The translations under genes were made by a program, and so were the position numbers. Below are positions 10,101 through 19,458 of a DNA stretch of 64,000 nucleotides, in pieces. Below the pieces are notes generated by a model. It was not told the origin of the DNA. It worked only from the letters and a program-made list of their open reading frames with translations, and did no database searches. Positions within the stretch are counted from its first letter, which is position 1, and the number at the start of each line of letters is the position of its first letter. The stretch is from Fusibacter paucivorans. Its GTDB lineage: Bacteria; Bacillota; Clostridia; Peptostreptococcales; Acidaminobacteraceae. Location: positions 1-64,000 of the forward strand of contig NZ_JAHBCL010000027.1 in NCBI RefSeq assembly GCF_018390735.1. The letters run 5' to 3'.

Positions 10101-10468
10101 TCATTGGAAGCAATAACATTTAAATCACTGACATTGATAATCGCAATACCTTCTTCAACATTTTCAATGACATCTGAAAGAAGCTGAACCTGGTAATCAA
10201 CAATATGATTTGTCGGGGTTTTTCCGTTAAACAGCACGTGAAGCACTGTAATAATAATGTATAACAGAATAAAAATAAGGATTACTTCTGAAAAAAGATC
10301 AACGGGTGCATTTGTCGATAGTCGCCGAATATCCACCGATGCCATCGCAAAAAGAGCCATAAAGATAAATACATTCCTTAGGCTCTTATTTTTGACTGAT
10401 TCATAAATGATTTGCAGGATGATATAAAGAACGAGCCCGAGTTTTATGAAAAGAACGAGTTTCGTCAT
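7124..10468 (-). CDS. Membrane-anchored multi-PAS sensor protein without a recognisable output domain
   Basis: 1114 aa; two N-terminal TM segments, then repeated PAS/PAC-type segments; no GGDEF, EAL, HisKA/HATPase or HTH seen. Confidence 0.7.
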   Translation of the reverse strand: MTKLVLFIKLGLVLYIILQIIYESVKNKSLRNVFIFMALFAMASVDIRRLSTNAPVDLFSEVILIFILLYIIITVLHVLFNGKTPTNHIVDYQVQLLSDVIENVEEGIAIINVSDLNVIASNEAFNQFIHTYSRYITLHEMISRYNRGNRIIELKGFENETHYFRISLTTIDNSRIRIHINDISDSKLKEIALEAELEAYVQLCDTVQYAVMCFDSNMETELVNAGAKQLFMAQEEAAFGRNELMDVSLETFMMLDSMKKDLEHSNEPEITLTRAVYIGGQTHYIEAKMHQHQHAKHLSYIVEMRDQTAQVRLKTRLNAMHSLVFEIEGMPLLEDVYYDLIAEKPYFIGVNLMEKEMDADLFAAFAHMLTETDFMLMSDIRKSYADDRYINQKIGSDMPFYIYRIVRDTFGYAVGIVLRRSIQARQYLKIEEVGRNIMPHVRDGIIVINDEMQIIFINDMMLRMLSQKRDVLFGKPIALLLEEHYELRHPERLGSNQSIHFEMNMKDADGQLIPVDVIEIAIQGVNGHNMILLVRDMVERNLFRRRFMESQNKYEQIINTLQDDIVEIALPERRVAIIQSIALDRQVVGSEYTYYEWLEQIHAEDRAKVSESIDIITSEKSERHIFDYRIFDKGKWIWTRSTGNYVSEGESAFVLLVNQSINEIKKMESELLESRFILAESEKITDMAHWKFDIGSNVFLVSDNFVNVLKLKKISKEIAYDALLEQMHPADRLYFKEKFYDMIWRGERLDIVCRIIRHGDIRFLQIVGESYNRHNVPQYAIGNVMDVSEKINVEHKLENSKQLLNTIIEQSPTGIIVVKRLGKIEVINPTALHLLHLDERQSVTTSVLKSHMEVHFEDDEIGQIRVILSQLLSDRHFSTILRDDFNQTLRLISSPLIDEEGRYTGNILILVDITERERLFDRYRSESEKLLKVERLARLAHFEFKNEFESPEYSETLKDIFAIDVISMPFRKLLFSFIAAYDAERVRVFLDETVGKVGISHIEFDIADGEKKKKHLLMYLDQQTVNGDIICQGTIQDITYETDCNLTTERCLKIDQLAKTIADHLLETVNAFNQFQNLNNEGNTSACDGEIQVIEANLQVLEEATESLRTLTRY

Positions 10469-10486
10469 TTTACCTCCTTAGTTGGT

Positions 10487-11563
10487 TTAAAGCTCAATCG
10501 TTTTCGTAATAAACAGTGTCAAGTTATCCATCAAGTTCACAATATCGCCTTTTTTATTATTGACGATCAGTTGTACCAGCGGACGAGTTTGCGCCTCTCG
10601 GTTCTCTTTTATGACAATGCCAATCGTACCATTTGACAGTTCAACAATTGTCCCTGGCGGGTAGATATTGACCACCTTAAGCAAATGATAATAGATTTCA
10701 CGGTCCAATTGGTAAATCGCTTCAGCTCTTAAAATTTCAAGGGCTTCATCGACATTTAATTTTTCTCGATATGCACGGTTAGAGACAAGTGCATTAAAAA
10801 TATCACACATCGTCACAATACGTACATGTACCGGGATTTCATCAGCCGTCAACCGCATTGGGTAGCCATTGCCATCCAGCTTTTCGTGATGCAGCAGTAT
10901 AATTTGCCGAGATATTGGCGAAATGCTGATCGATTCTTTTAAAATATCATAACCAAAGCGCGCATGTTCTTTTACAAGCTTCATTTCCTCATCGGAAAGC
11001 GGCGTGATCTTATTCAGCACTTCATTTGGGATTTTCATTTTCCCAATATCGTGCAGCATGGCACCGACGCCAATTTTTTGTATAAACTGGTGATTGAGCC
11101 CGAGACTTTTCGCCACGAGCATTGAAAGTACGGCAACTTCGGCAGAGTGGTTATAGGTATACATATCTGTTCCCATCAATTCTGCCATGACATAAAGCGT
11201 ATCCCGATGCGAAAAGACAATCTCCATCATCTCATCAATAATGTCTTTAATTTGATCGACCTGCATGGCATCAAATCCCACGCTCTTTTTCCCGGTCGCC
11301 TGTTTAAAGACATTTTGAATAACATTGACTGATTTAAGTTTCAACTCTTGGGAGACGACGTTCTCAGGCTCTATGCCTTCAGAAATTTCATCCTCGATGT
11401 AGATACATTGAATGCTCGCTTGTTTTAATCGGTCAATGTAGTTCTGCGTCAATGCAACATTTCGAGCTAGAAGCAACTGACACTTGTCGTCATAAACCGA
11501 TTTGCCCAACACTTCTCCAACGGCGATGCGTTCAATACTTTTTAACCTCAAAACAACCTCCAC
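10487..11563 (-). CDS. HD-GYP domain protein, predicted c-di-GMP phosphodiesterase
   Basis: HDIGKMKIPNEVLNKITPLSDEE ... LHHEKLDGNGYP. Confidence 0.93.
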   Translation of the reverse strand: MEVVLRLKSIERIAVGEVLGKSVYDDKCQLLLARNVALTQNYIDRLKQASIQCIYIEDEISEGIEPENVVSQELKLKSVNVIQNVFKQATGKKSVGFDAMQVDQIKDIIDEMMEIVFSHRDTLYVMAELMGTDMYTYNHSAEVAVLSMLVAKSLGLNHQFIQKIGVGAMLHDIGKMKIPNEVLNKITPLSDEEMKLVKEHARFGYDILKESISISPISRQIILLHHEKLDGNGYPMRLTADEIPVHVRIVTMCDIFNALVSNRAYREKLNVDEALEILRAEAIYQLDREIYYHLLKVVNIYPPGTIVELSNGTIGIVIKENREAQTRPLVQLIVNNKKGDIVNLMDNLTLFITKTIEL

Positions 11564-11631
11564 TGATGCAGCGATTACCGCATATAATATTCAATACAAT
11601 CATTATAACCTCATTGTACTAAAAATAACAG

Positions 11632-11665
11632 AAAAAAAGAAGAAGGTACACGCGTACCTTCTTGA
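11632..11665 (-). terminator. Intrinsic terminator at the end of the T4P operon
   Basis: Minus AAGAAGGTAcgcgtgTACCTTCTT followed by CTTTTTTT. Confidence 0.8.
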
Positions 11666-11681
11666 AAATCACAGGATGCGT

Positions 11682-14600
11682 TTACTGTAATTTTAATCTT
11701 TTGATAATTTGAATATACTGATTGATTTCCGCTTCTTGGACATTCACACCATAGATGAGTGAGAAGACGAGGCGATAATCCTGGAAGTCAAACTTGCTGT
11801 TTTCGACAAAAATCTTGACTTTTATGACGGCATCATCATCATCGGTTGCAATTGGCAACTCTTTGATCAACAGCTCTGTATTTTTATTATTGCCATCAAT
11901 TTCCTGAAGCACGACATTTTCAACATCAAGCCCTCTTACTTCCTCAATGGATACAATATAGAAGTTTTCATTGTTTTCAAGTTCAACTAAACTCCCATTC
12001 TCCATGTAACGAAGCATCAATTGAATATTTACATTCTCAAACGAAACATCTTTTGATGGCTTAATATAGAGCTCAACATCGCCGTACCCGGCTCCTTCTA
12101 AAATATTGGTTGAACGCGTCTTGAAGCCAACAATACCGTTCCGTGCATCTTCATCTTCCGTGTTATCTGTAAAGACTAGATACCCAACAACAATTTTTTC
12201 TTCTAAAAGCTTCTCAATACCATTAAAGCGCTCGTTTTCAGCGTAGATGCCATTCTCATCAGCATCACTATACACATCTGTAATCAGTTTGACCAAATCT
12301 ATTACGTGCGGCTGATTTGTGGTATAAATTTTAAGTCCCTTAGCAAAATGCATCGTTAGCGACATACTATAGACACCTGGTTCAAAGACATTTCCCGCAC
12401 CAAGATCTACCGTTAGGGTTCGATTAACTGTATCAAAAACAATCCCTTCCGAGACAATTACATTGCCGTCTACATCACGAATTACAGCATCTACATCACC
12501 CTCTTCATTGAGCAAGCTATATGATCCGCCAGCGATTTGTGATGTAAAACCTGAATCATCAAATACTAGGGTCATGCGTGTTGTCGGTTCATCTAAGTTG
12601 TAATTAATTGTTATGGTTTTGTTAGCATCACCCATGTTGTTAAAGACTGTCTGATTATTTTCAAGATTTTTTTCAACGATTAACCCGATATCACCAACAA
12701 CTTGAACATCTGTAATAATATCTTGGTAGAGTTTTAGCGAAATATCAACAGGATTTTTTGCACCGCTTAATGCTATATTCGCTAATATATAGTTTTCAGT
12801 TAAGTTCCTTTTAATTGTTTCTACAGTACCATCATCATATGTTACGATGATTTCTGCATCTTTATAGCCATCTAAATTGTATCTGACCGTATAGACCTTT
12901 GTACCGCCATCAAGGTCAACAATGACATTTTCGCCACCAACTGTTTCGACTTCAATTTCATCTGATGCACCCTCTATTGTAAGCAGCGCACCGTCAACCG
13001 GACGGTTAAATCGATCCATTGCTGAAACAATCATTTGTCCTTGTTCAACAGTCAACTTCATTGGTCCCGCTTTTACCTTTTCAGCAGGTGTTCCATAATT
13101 GTCATATTGAAGCTCAATAGAGGCATTTATGGTGCCTTCTGAGCCATTAAAGTACGGCGTAAACTCAAGTGGTCGCGTATAGTCAGATACAGCTTTTGTG
13201 TAAACATAAGAATCACCCACAAGTGATGGGCCAGACCATCCTACAACATTGTAATCACTGGTCACAGCATCAAGTTCAGCTTTAGGAATGATAACCGATG
13301 CAATGATATCGCTAAAAGACGCATCGCCCGCCTCGGTCTTTTTCATTTCAATGCTCAACGTACTGCTGTCGCCGATCAATGGATTTTGATCACTCCACTC
13401 AGTATCTTGTGATATTGCTAATCCAACACGGCTTATGTTGCTAATATTGTGAATAGTTTCCACTGTTTTAGCACCGTTTTGATCAGATGCAACAACAATA
13501 ATATTAAATAAATCATACGCATCAAGATCACGCTTATCTGCATTAACTGATAAGTACTGATCATTGTCAACATCATAATAGGTTGCAGCAAGTACATCTC
13601 CAACACCATCCATATCCGTATCAAAATAGATACTGACAGTTGACGTCGTATCTTTTAAATCGAGATCCGACACAGTCACACCAAAGCGGATCGATTCATC
13701 AGTCTTGTAGTAGACTGCACCATCAACAATATTATCAATCACAATAGCAGGTGCATGATTGGCTGTTTTAGACGCTTTGATCATTGTATTCACAAAGAGT
13801 TCGTTTTCATCATTATACGTTTTAGGGCTTGCATGACCTGTTCCCGAATACGTAATATTACCAATTGAATAAACGTAATAATCATTTTGAGCGTCATTGC
13901 CATCATAACTACCACCCGTCAGATTATGCCATACCACCAGGTCTTCATTTTCCATATCTAACTGGAAGTACTGGAAGTGAGTCGTTGAAATATCAAGTGT
14001 ATTACCCAGAATATACGGGAACAATGTAATTTGACCCTCATTCACTTCAACTGCACTGTTTGTAGTTTTTAATCCTTGATTATACCGATCAATTGCCCGA
14101 TTAGAATAGCCTACCGTAAAGTAAGAGCGCCCATTGATTGTCGTATACGGCAGCATCGTATCATTTGAGGCTTCCTGATTGTTATTAATGTAATCCTTTG
14201 CATAGGTATTTTGGCCAAATTGATCCCTAAACCGTTCTGTGAAATCCATATTAGTCGTACCCATATGATTGAGTTTAAACCACAACTGGTCATGCGTCGT
14301 TAGCAAGCTCTGTCCTGAGTCAACAAATGACTGAATGCGATCCATCGCCGCGTCACTAAGCAGAAGTGAGGTCGAAAGTGAATCTGCAAAACCGAGTACT
14401 AACATATCGTAGAGCCCATTTAGTTCAAATGGATTTGCATTATAAGCGTCCACTGACATCTGTGTGATTTCAAGTGTATACAATCCCATAATTTTCTTCA
14501 ATGCTTGAGGCAATTCCGTCAGTTTATAGCTACCACCATTATTCGGTGTAATCTGCAGCACCTTAATATGTCTTACAGCAACGGCTGCATCTGAGGTGCC

Positions 14601-16850
14601 TTTAAAGGCTGCATAGCCGATTTCATAGGTTTTCGCACCAACTGTTTGATCCGTTACCTCAATTTTCCAAGGAACAAACCCAATATATTCTTTTGGTAAA
14701 TTGTAACGCATCAATACATTTTCGAAGTTCTCTGAATACAGCGCGGTTTCAGCTACTGACTCACCATCTACCGTACTAAAAATACCATCACCATTGAAGT
14801 CCAAATAGAGTTCTGCATTGTACTGATGATCGGCGATATAATCTTCAAGTTTAAAGTTAAATGACATATATCGATCTTCTGGCGCCGTCATATATTGACC
14901 GGTTCCATTGCTGCCAATGAATGATAACGGATTATCAAGCACCGTTAGCGTTGGTTTAATCACATAAGCCTCTCCGTTGTAGTCATTTAAAAGGTTCACG
15001 ACGCGATCATTCGTCACGCTACTATAAACTTTGACATTTGTTTGATGGTTATCTTCAAAGTTTGATTTAAGCAGTGTAGCTTTTGAACTACTAAAGATAC
15101 TGCCATCAAACAGTACCAATTGATCTGCCTCTATAAAAGCTTTCAGCTCATCCGCTTTCAACTGCGTAATATCATTTGGCGAATAGTACTCGCCGATACC
15201 GCCATATGTTGAAAAACTCTTTGTTCTGCCATCATATACATCAAGATAACCAGTATATTTTAAATCAGAATCTTGAGCCGGGTAATACTTATCTTCATGA
15301 TTATTTTCACTGCCACTGTTATCTTGCCCAATATAAATGATATCATAAGCACCATTCAACTGCGTTCTATCTGCAATAAATAGACTCATTGGCATTTGTG
15401 TCAGTTCTACATCTGTTCGAAGTTCATTCTCTAAATAGCGCTTATTCAAAACGTAGTTAGCAGAAGGCTGTACTTCCAAAATATTAAGCTTTGCCGGCAA
15501 AGCCATCGTATCAATTGTCTCTGCTCGATAAATCGAATCCCCTGTAGGCGTCACAGCAGTATCTACACTTGATGAAACAACTGATACACTGCCATTGGTT
15601 GCATTCACTTTTACCCAGCGATAGAACTCATAACCGCTAATCGTTTCGTATGATAAAGACAGCGCACTGCCTTTGCGCACATAAGACGTCGTCTGATTAA
15701 TCACAGCTTCATTTGTTATATCATAAGTTTGAAGCTGAATGGCGTAAACGCGTTCAACAACCGCTCGATAAGTTGCTCCATCCCTCGGTATTTCAGAATA
15801 CGATGCATTATCACTCAATGTTGTTGTCACACCATCCAATGTACGCTCCCATCTTAAAAAGCGATAACCATCAACTGGCGTGTATTCAAAATTATAACTA
15901 GTATTTGCCGCAACACTCTGATTCACTGTACTCAAAGCGGTACCACTGACATCGTCATAGGTTTCAACCGTATATGCCGACTGTTCCCCCGCACCGCCAT
16001 TTAGTACCCACCAAACAGCATCTGCTATTAAATACAGCGATTCATCAGATAGATAATGACTGTAGTTTGTCGTTCCGTAAGTTCCGGCAACGCGATACTG
16101 ATTGCTCAAGCTGCTATTATTTGGTTCATAGCCATAGATCAACGGGTATGTACGATAAGAATCTCCAGGAATTTCTTCTGTTGTCGTACTGACGATCGCT
16201 CCGTTTTTCAGACCTGAAACCGCTTGGTAATCTACAGACCAGCCATAGCCGTAATAAAGAAACCAATACCAGTACATGTCCTCATATTGATATAAATAAT
16301 TTAATTTAGTAAAATTTGAGTCACTGATGACATTTTCAGAAAATTCACGATGTCCATCTACTTTCATTACTTTGACGGCATCTGCATTACGCTGATAATA
16401 ATATCCATCCAAATTGACATCAACAACATTATTTGCCAAACCAAATTCTTTTGCTAAGGCATTCTCCACAACCGTTGGATAATCAAATGCTTTTAATTTT
16501 GCAAGCACATCTGGGTTTACTTGATTATGCTCAATATTGTAGAGCACAGACGCCGCAATATAAATTGCACTATAATCCTTCTTTGTGAAATCATTCATAG
16601 AGAAATTTTTAATTTCCTTGTGATAGACTTTAACATCCACATCATCGACAAAATATTTATCAATATCCGTAGCCAATTGTGCATCGGCACTATTGCCATT
16701 AACCCCGGATAAATAGAGAATATTTAGTCTTGTATTGCCATAGGCATTACCGTTGCCATTGCCATTACCTGCCGCTACAATGGGGAATGATGTCATCAAC
16801 ATTGTAATAATTAGAAACAACATCAAAATTTTCTTAGTCATGCGTTGCAC
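11682..16850 (-). CDS. Giant secreted protein (DUF5057-like modules), T4P operon-associated
   Basis: 1722 aa with signal peptide; three modules starting LNILYLSG / LNILEVQP / IKVLQITP; no LPXTG or C-terminal TM. Confidence 0.65.
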   Translation of the reverse strand: MQRMTKKILMLFLIITMLMTSFPIVAAGNGNGNGNAYGNTRLNILYLSGVNGNSADAQLATDIDKYFVDDVDVKVYHKEIKNFSMNDFTKKDYSAIYIAASVLYNIEHNQVNPDVLAKLKAFDYPTVVENALAKEFGLANNVVDVNLDGYYYQRNADAVKVMKVDGHREFSENVISDSNFTKLNYLYQYEDMYWYWFLYYGYGWSVDYQAVSGLKNGAIVSTTTEEIPGDSYRTYPLIYGYEPNNSSLSNQYRVAGTYGTTNYSHYLSDESLYLIADAVWWVLNGGAGEQSAYTVETYDDVSGTALSTVNQSVAANTSYNFEYTPVDGYRFLRWERTLDGVTTTLSDNASYSEIPRDGATYRAVVERVYAIQLQTYDITNEAVINQTTSYVRKGSALSLSYETISGYEFYRWVKVNATNGSVSVVSSSVDTAVTPTGDSIYRAETIDTMALPAKLNILEVQPSANYVLNKRYLENELRTDVELTQMPMSLFIADRTQLNGAYDIIYIGQDNSGSENNHEDKYYPAQDSDLKYTGYLDVYDGRTKSFSTYGGIGEYYSPNDITQLKADELKAFIEADQLVLFDGSIFSSSKATLLKSNFEDNHQTNVKVYSSVTNDRVVNLLNDYNGEAYVIKPTLTVLDNPLSFIGSNGTGQYMTAPEDRYMSFNFKLEDYIADHQYNAELYLDFNGDGIFSTVDGESVAETALYSENFENVLMRYNLPKEYIGFVPWKIEVTDQTVGAKTYEIGYAAFKGTSDAAVAVRHIKVLQITPNNGGSYKLTELPQALKKIMGLYTLEITQMSVDAYNANPFELNGLYDMLVLGFADSLSTSLLLSDAAMDRIQSFVDSGQSLLTTHDQLWFKLNHMGTTNMDFTERFRDQFGQNTYAKDYINNNQEASNDTMLPYTTINGRSYFTVGYSNRAIDRYNQGLKTTNSAVEVNEGQITLFPYILGNTLDISTTHFQYFQLDMENEDLVVWHNLTGGSYDGNDAQNDYYVYSIGNITYSGTGHASPKTYNDENELFVNTMIKASKTANHAPAIVIDNIVDGAVYYKTDESIRFGVTVSDLDLKDTTSTVSIYFDTDMDGVGDVLAATYYDVDNDQYLSVNADKRDLDAYDLFNIIVVASDQNGAKTVETIHNISNISRVGLAISQDTEWSDQNPLIGDSSTLSIEMKKTEAGDASFSDIIASVIIPKAELDAVTSDYNVVGWSGPSLVGDSYVYTKAVSDYTRPLEFTPYFNGSEGTINASIELQYDNYGTPAEKVKAGPMKLTVEQGQMIVSAMDRFNRPVDGALLTIEGASDEIEVETVGGENVIVDLDGGTKVYTVRYNLDGYKDAEIIVTYDDGTVETIKRNLTENYILANIALSGAKNPVDISLKLYQDIITDVQVVGDIGLIVEKNLENNQTVFNNMGDANKTITINYNLDEPTTRMTLVFDDSGFTSQIAGGSYSLLNEEGDVDAVIRDVDGNVIVSEGIVFDTVNRTLTVDLGAGNVFEPGVYSMSLTMHFAKGLKIYTTNQPHVIDLVKLITDVYSDADENGIYAENERFNGIEKLLEEKIVVGYLVFTDNTEDEDARNGIVGFKTRSTNILEGAGYGDVELYIKPSKDVSFENVNIQLMLRYMENGSLVELENNENFYIVSIEEVRGLDVENVVLQEIDGNNKNTELLIKELPIATDDDDAVIKVKIFVENSKFDFQDYRLVFSLIYGVNVQEAEINQYIQIIKRLKLQ

Positions 16851-16860
16851 CTCCTATCTG

Positions 16861-19458
16861 TCATTCATACATTTTCTCTTTCCATTTAACAATTCTAAAC
16901 CGTTCTAATCCAGTAAACATGCCTGAAGTATATCTTGATAAACTAAAGTACGTTTCCGGCCCCTTTTCAAATGGTTTAAAAAATGATTTAACTGGTGTAT
17001 ACAGGTTAATGACTTTTGCAATAACCGCTTCATCATAAACAATATCAGAAGCGGCTCCCGTATGATTAATTGCCACATTACCTGTTGCAATCATCGTACC
17101 GCGAAAATCGAACCCTCCATTTATATTAATCGTTATATCTCCGTCAGCGTATACAATACCACTAAAGTTTCGCTGTACATTCAAAGTCAAATGCGTCGAA
17201 CCCGCATCGCTGTCGCTGATGATAACGGCATTGGCATTATTGCTGTCAATGGTTATAACTGGATTTAAGCTTGTTAAATAATTTACTTTCTGATCGTCCG
17301 AATCCGGCAAATCTGGTGAATACCCCGATTTTATCGCATTGATGTCAACACAAGCTGCTATTGGTTTGTAGGCAATTGTATTTTCAACATCCGTTGACAA
17401 GTCCAAGCTATCTATATTAAAACCAAACGCCATTGTCTTCAGTAAAAACCAGTTTCTCATTAGTTGCTTGTAATTGCTAAAATCCTCTTTCATATCTGTT
17501 TTAACAGCTGTGATAGCAGAGGCATATGACGTATACCCCCCCACTGTTTTTGAGTGGCCAATTAGCAAACCCGTCGTATTAATTAACGCTGATGAAGCGT
17601 CCAGATCAGCAGCGCTATAATTGATATCGATTCCCGTATAAACATTATTCTCAATACGCTCTTGAATTGTTTCTGTATTAAACGAACCACTCTTTGGCGC
17701 ATCAAGCATTGCATCTATTTTTACGGCAGAATCATAGTTGCTGTACAGATTTGGATTCAACATAAAATTGACATCTACTTCACCGCCATCAACCGTCGAT
17801 ACATATGTGTATTTCCTTAAATCAGCAACGGTTTCTGTACCAATATTGCTATCGTATATTTCAGAAAAAATGCGGCTATCATTGCCAGTGATGGACTCCA
17901 AAGTTTGGTAATAATAAGGCGCGCCTACCGTTGCATCATCCAACTTATCAAAACCAATAAACGCCACTCCCGGCATAAAAGCTTTGGTCATTGTAATCTT
18001 GCCGCCTTCTTCAATACTGTTATTAATAAGCGTACTGCTACTATTGGGATCAGCCAGTGTTGATTCGTCTAAAAGGCCAATAATATTCTGATGAACTGTC
18101 ATCTCAGCATCGCCGCTTGTACTCTTAGAAGCTTCCATTGCCAGGTCGCCATATTGCCATGTATTTTCTGCTTCGAGTTTGACACCCTTTGATGCCCTTC
18201 CCGTTATATCCTCAAGTGCTTTAATCTCTTTTGCATAGATATTGCCACCAGAGGCATCACGGTTAAAAAACCAGAAGTAATTGCTTTTGTCTGACGGATA
18301 ACTCTCTTGCTCGTCCTTCGTTACGCTATTCGTATTATCAGCTGTACCAGCATACCCTTCCATAAAAAAGTCAGTCTCTGTACTGCCAACATCATAGGTA
18401 TTGCGTTTATAAGCCGTTACATAACTGCCATTATTGGGCTTGACCTCTAAAACCGTATCAACTCCGTAAAGATTAAGAACGCCTCTGGTATAGACGTTGC
18501 CATAAACCGCATGCTCCCCGGATTCTATCTTGATACCCTTATTATTGGTATAATTCACACCATCATCAGAAGCTTCACTGTATAAACTACCATAAATATC
18601 AAAATCACCATTGATGATAATATCACCGCCTGCTGTAATCGCATTGGTCCACACGGGATTGGTATTAAAAACCTTGTTCTGAACTTCTAAAACGGGTTCG
18701 TACTGCGGGTCGATAACGCGTACCGCATAATCAATCGCTTGAGCGCCAGCTCCCAGTGATGACACTGTCTGAACCGTTTTTGACAGTGTCAATGTCGGCT
18801 GGTAGAGATCATCAACATAAGCGCCGTTGAAGCCTAAGGTGCCGATATCAGCATCGTAGCCATATGCTGCACTTAACAGTGCCCTTGCCGTCACAAAATA
18901 CAATTCATTAAATGACGTTTCTGTAAACTGCTTTTCGAGTGAAGCCAATGAATGGCTGTCAGCATCTTCTACGAGTGGATCATATACCAATGCAACTTCA
19001 TTCAGATACTTCTGATAAAAATACATTTGAAATGTATCACCATAAGCATCGCCATTAAAGTAGGTCGCTTGATTTTTCAACCCCTCATCCCCGTGTTTTG
19101 TCAGGTTTTGAAAAAGAAGTGTCTGATTAGAAAAACTACCGTCATTTTCTTCTCTCTGATAGGCAATGCCTACCTGAAATGATGCATTCGGTACTTCTTC
19201 ATAAGTTCTGTTCGAAAAAAAATGTGTTGTAAACTGTTCGACTGCTTTCAAATTTTCATCTATTTTAAAAAGGGATGCTTCAGCATCAGAATCGAGTTTG
19301 TAATAATCTGATGACCATGTCGTTTGGTCTCCAGCAAGCTTCAGGTGCGATACAGCGCCAAGCATTAACGTCGTTCCCAAAACCATGACGATCATAATGA
19401 TCACAACTGCCAATACCAGCGTTGATCCCTGTTCACTTTTAAAGTTGAACCTTTTCAC
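16861..19458 (-). CDS. PilX-like type IV pilus assembly/minor pilin protein with large ectodomain
   Basis: 865 aa; N-terminal QGSTLVLAVVIIMIVMVLGTTLMLGAVSHLKLA hydrophobic helix; last but one gene of the pil operon. Confidence 0.6.
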   Translation of the reverse strand: MKRFNFKSEQGSTLVLAVVIIMIVMVLGTTLMLGAVSHLKLAGDQTTWSSDYYKLDSDAEASLFKIDENLKAVEQFTTHFFSNRTYEEVPNASFQVGIAYQREENDGSFSNQTLLFQNLTKHGDEGLKNQATYFNGDAYGDTFQMYFYQKYLNEVALVYDPLVEDADSHSLASLEKQFTETSFNELYFVTARALLSAAYGYDADIGTLGFNGAYVDDLYQPTLTLSKTVQTVSSLGAGAQAIDYAVRVIDPQYEPVLEVQNKVFNTNPVWTNAITAGGDIIINGDFDIYGSLYSEASDDGVNYTNNKGIKIESGEHAVYGNVYTRGVLNLYGVDTVLEVKPNNGSYVTAYKRNTYDVGSTETDFFMEGYAGTADNTNSVTKDEQESYPSDKSNYFWFFNRDASGGNIYAKEIKALEDITGRASKGVKLEAENTWQYGDLAMEASKSTSGDAEMTVHQNIIGLLDESTLADPNSSSTLINNSIEEGGKITMTKAFMPGVAFIGFDKLDDATVGAPYYYQTLESITGNDSRIFSEIYDSNIGTETVADLRKYTYVSTVDGGEVDVNFMLNPNLYSNYDSAVKIDAMLDAPKSGSFNTETIQERIENNVYTGIDINYSAADLDASSALINTTGLLIGHSKTVGGYTSYASAITAVKTDMKEDFSNYKQLMRNWFLLKTMAFGFNIDSLDLSTDVENTIAYKPIAACVDINAIKSGYSPDLPDSDDQKVNYLTSLNPVITIDSNNANAVIISDSDAGSTHLTLNVQRNFSGIVYADGDITININGGFDFRGTMIATGNVAINHTGAASDIVYDEAVIAKVINLYTPVKSFFKPFEKGPETYFSLSRYTSGMFTGLERFRIVKWKEKMYE

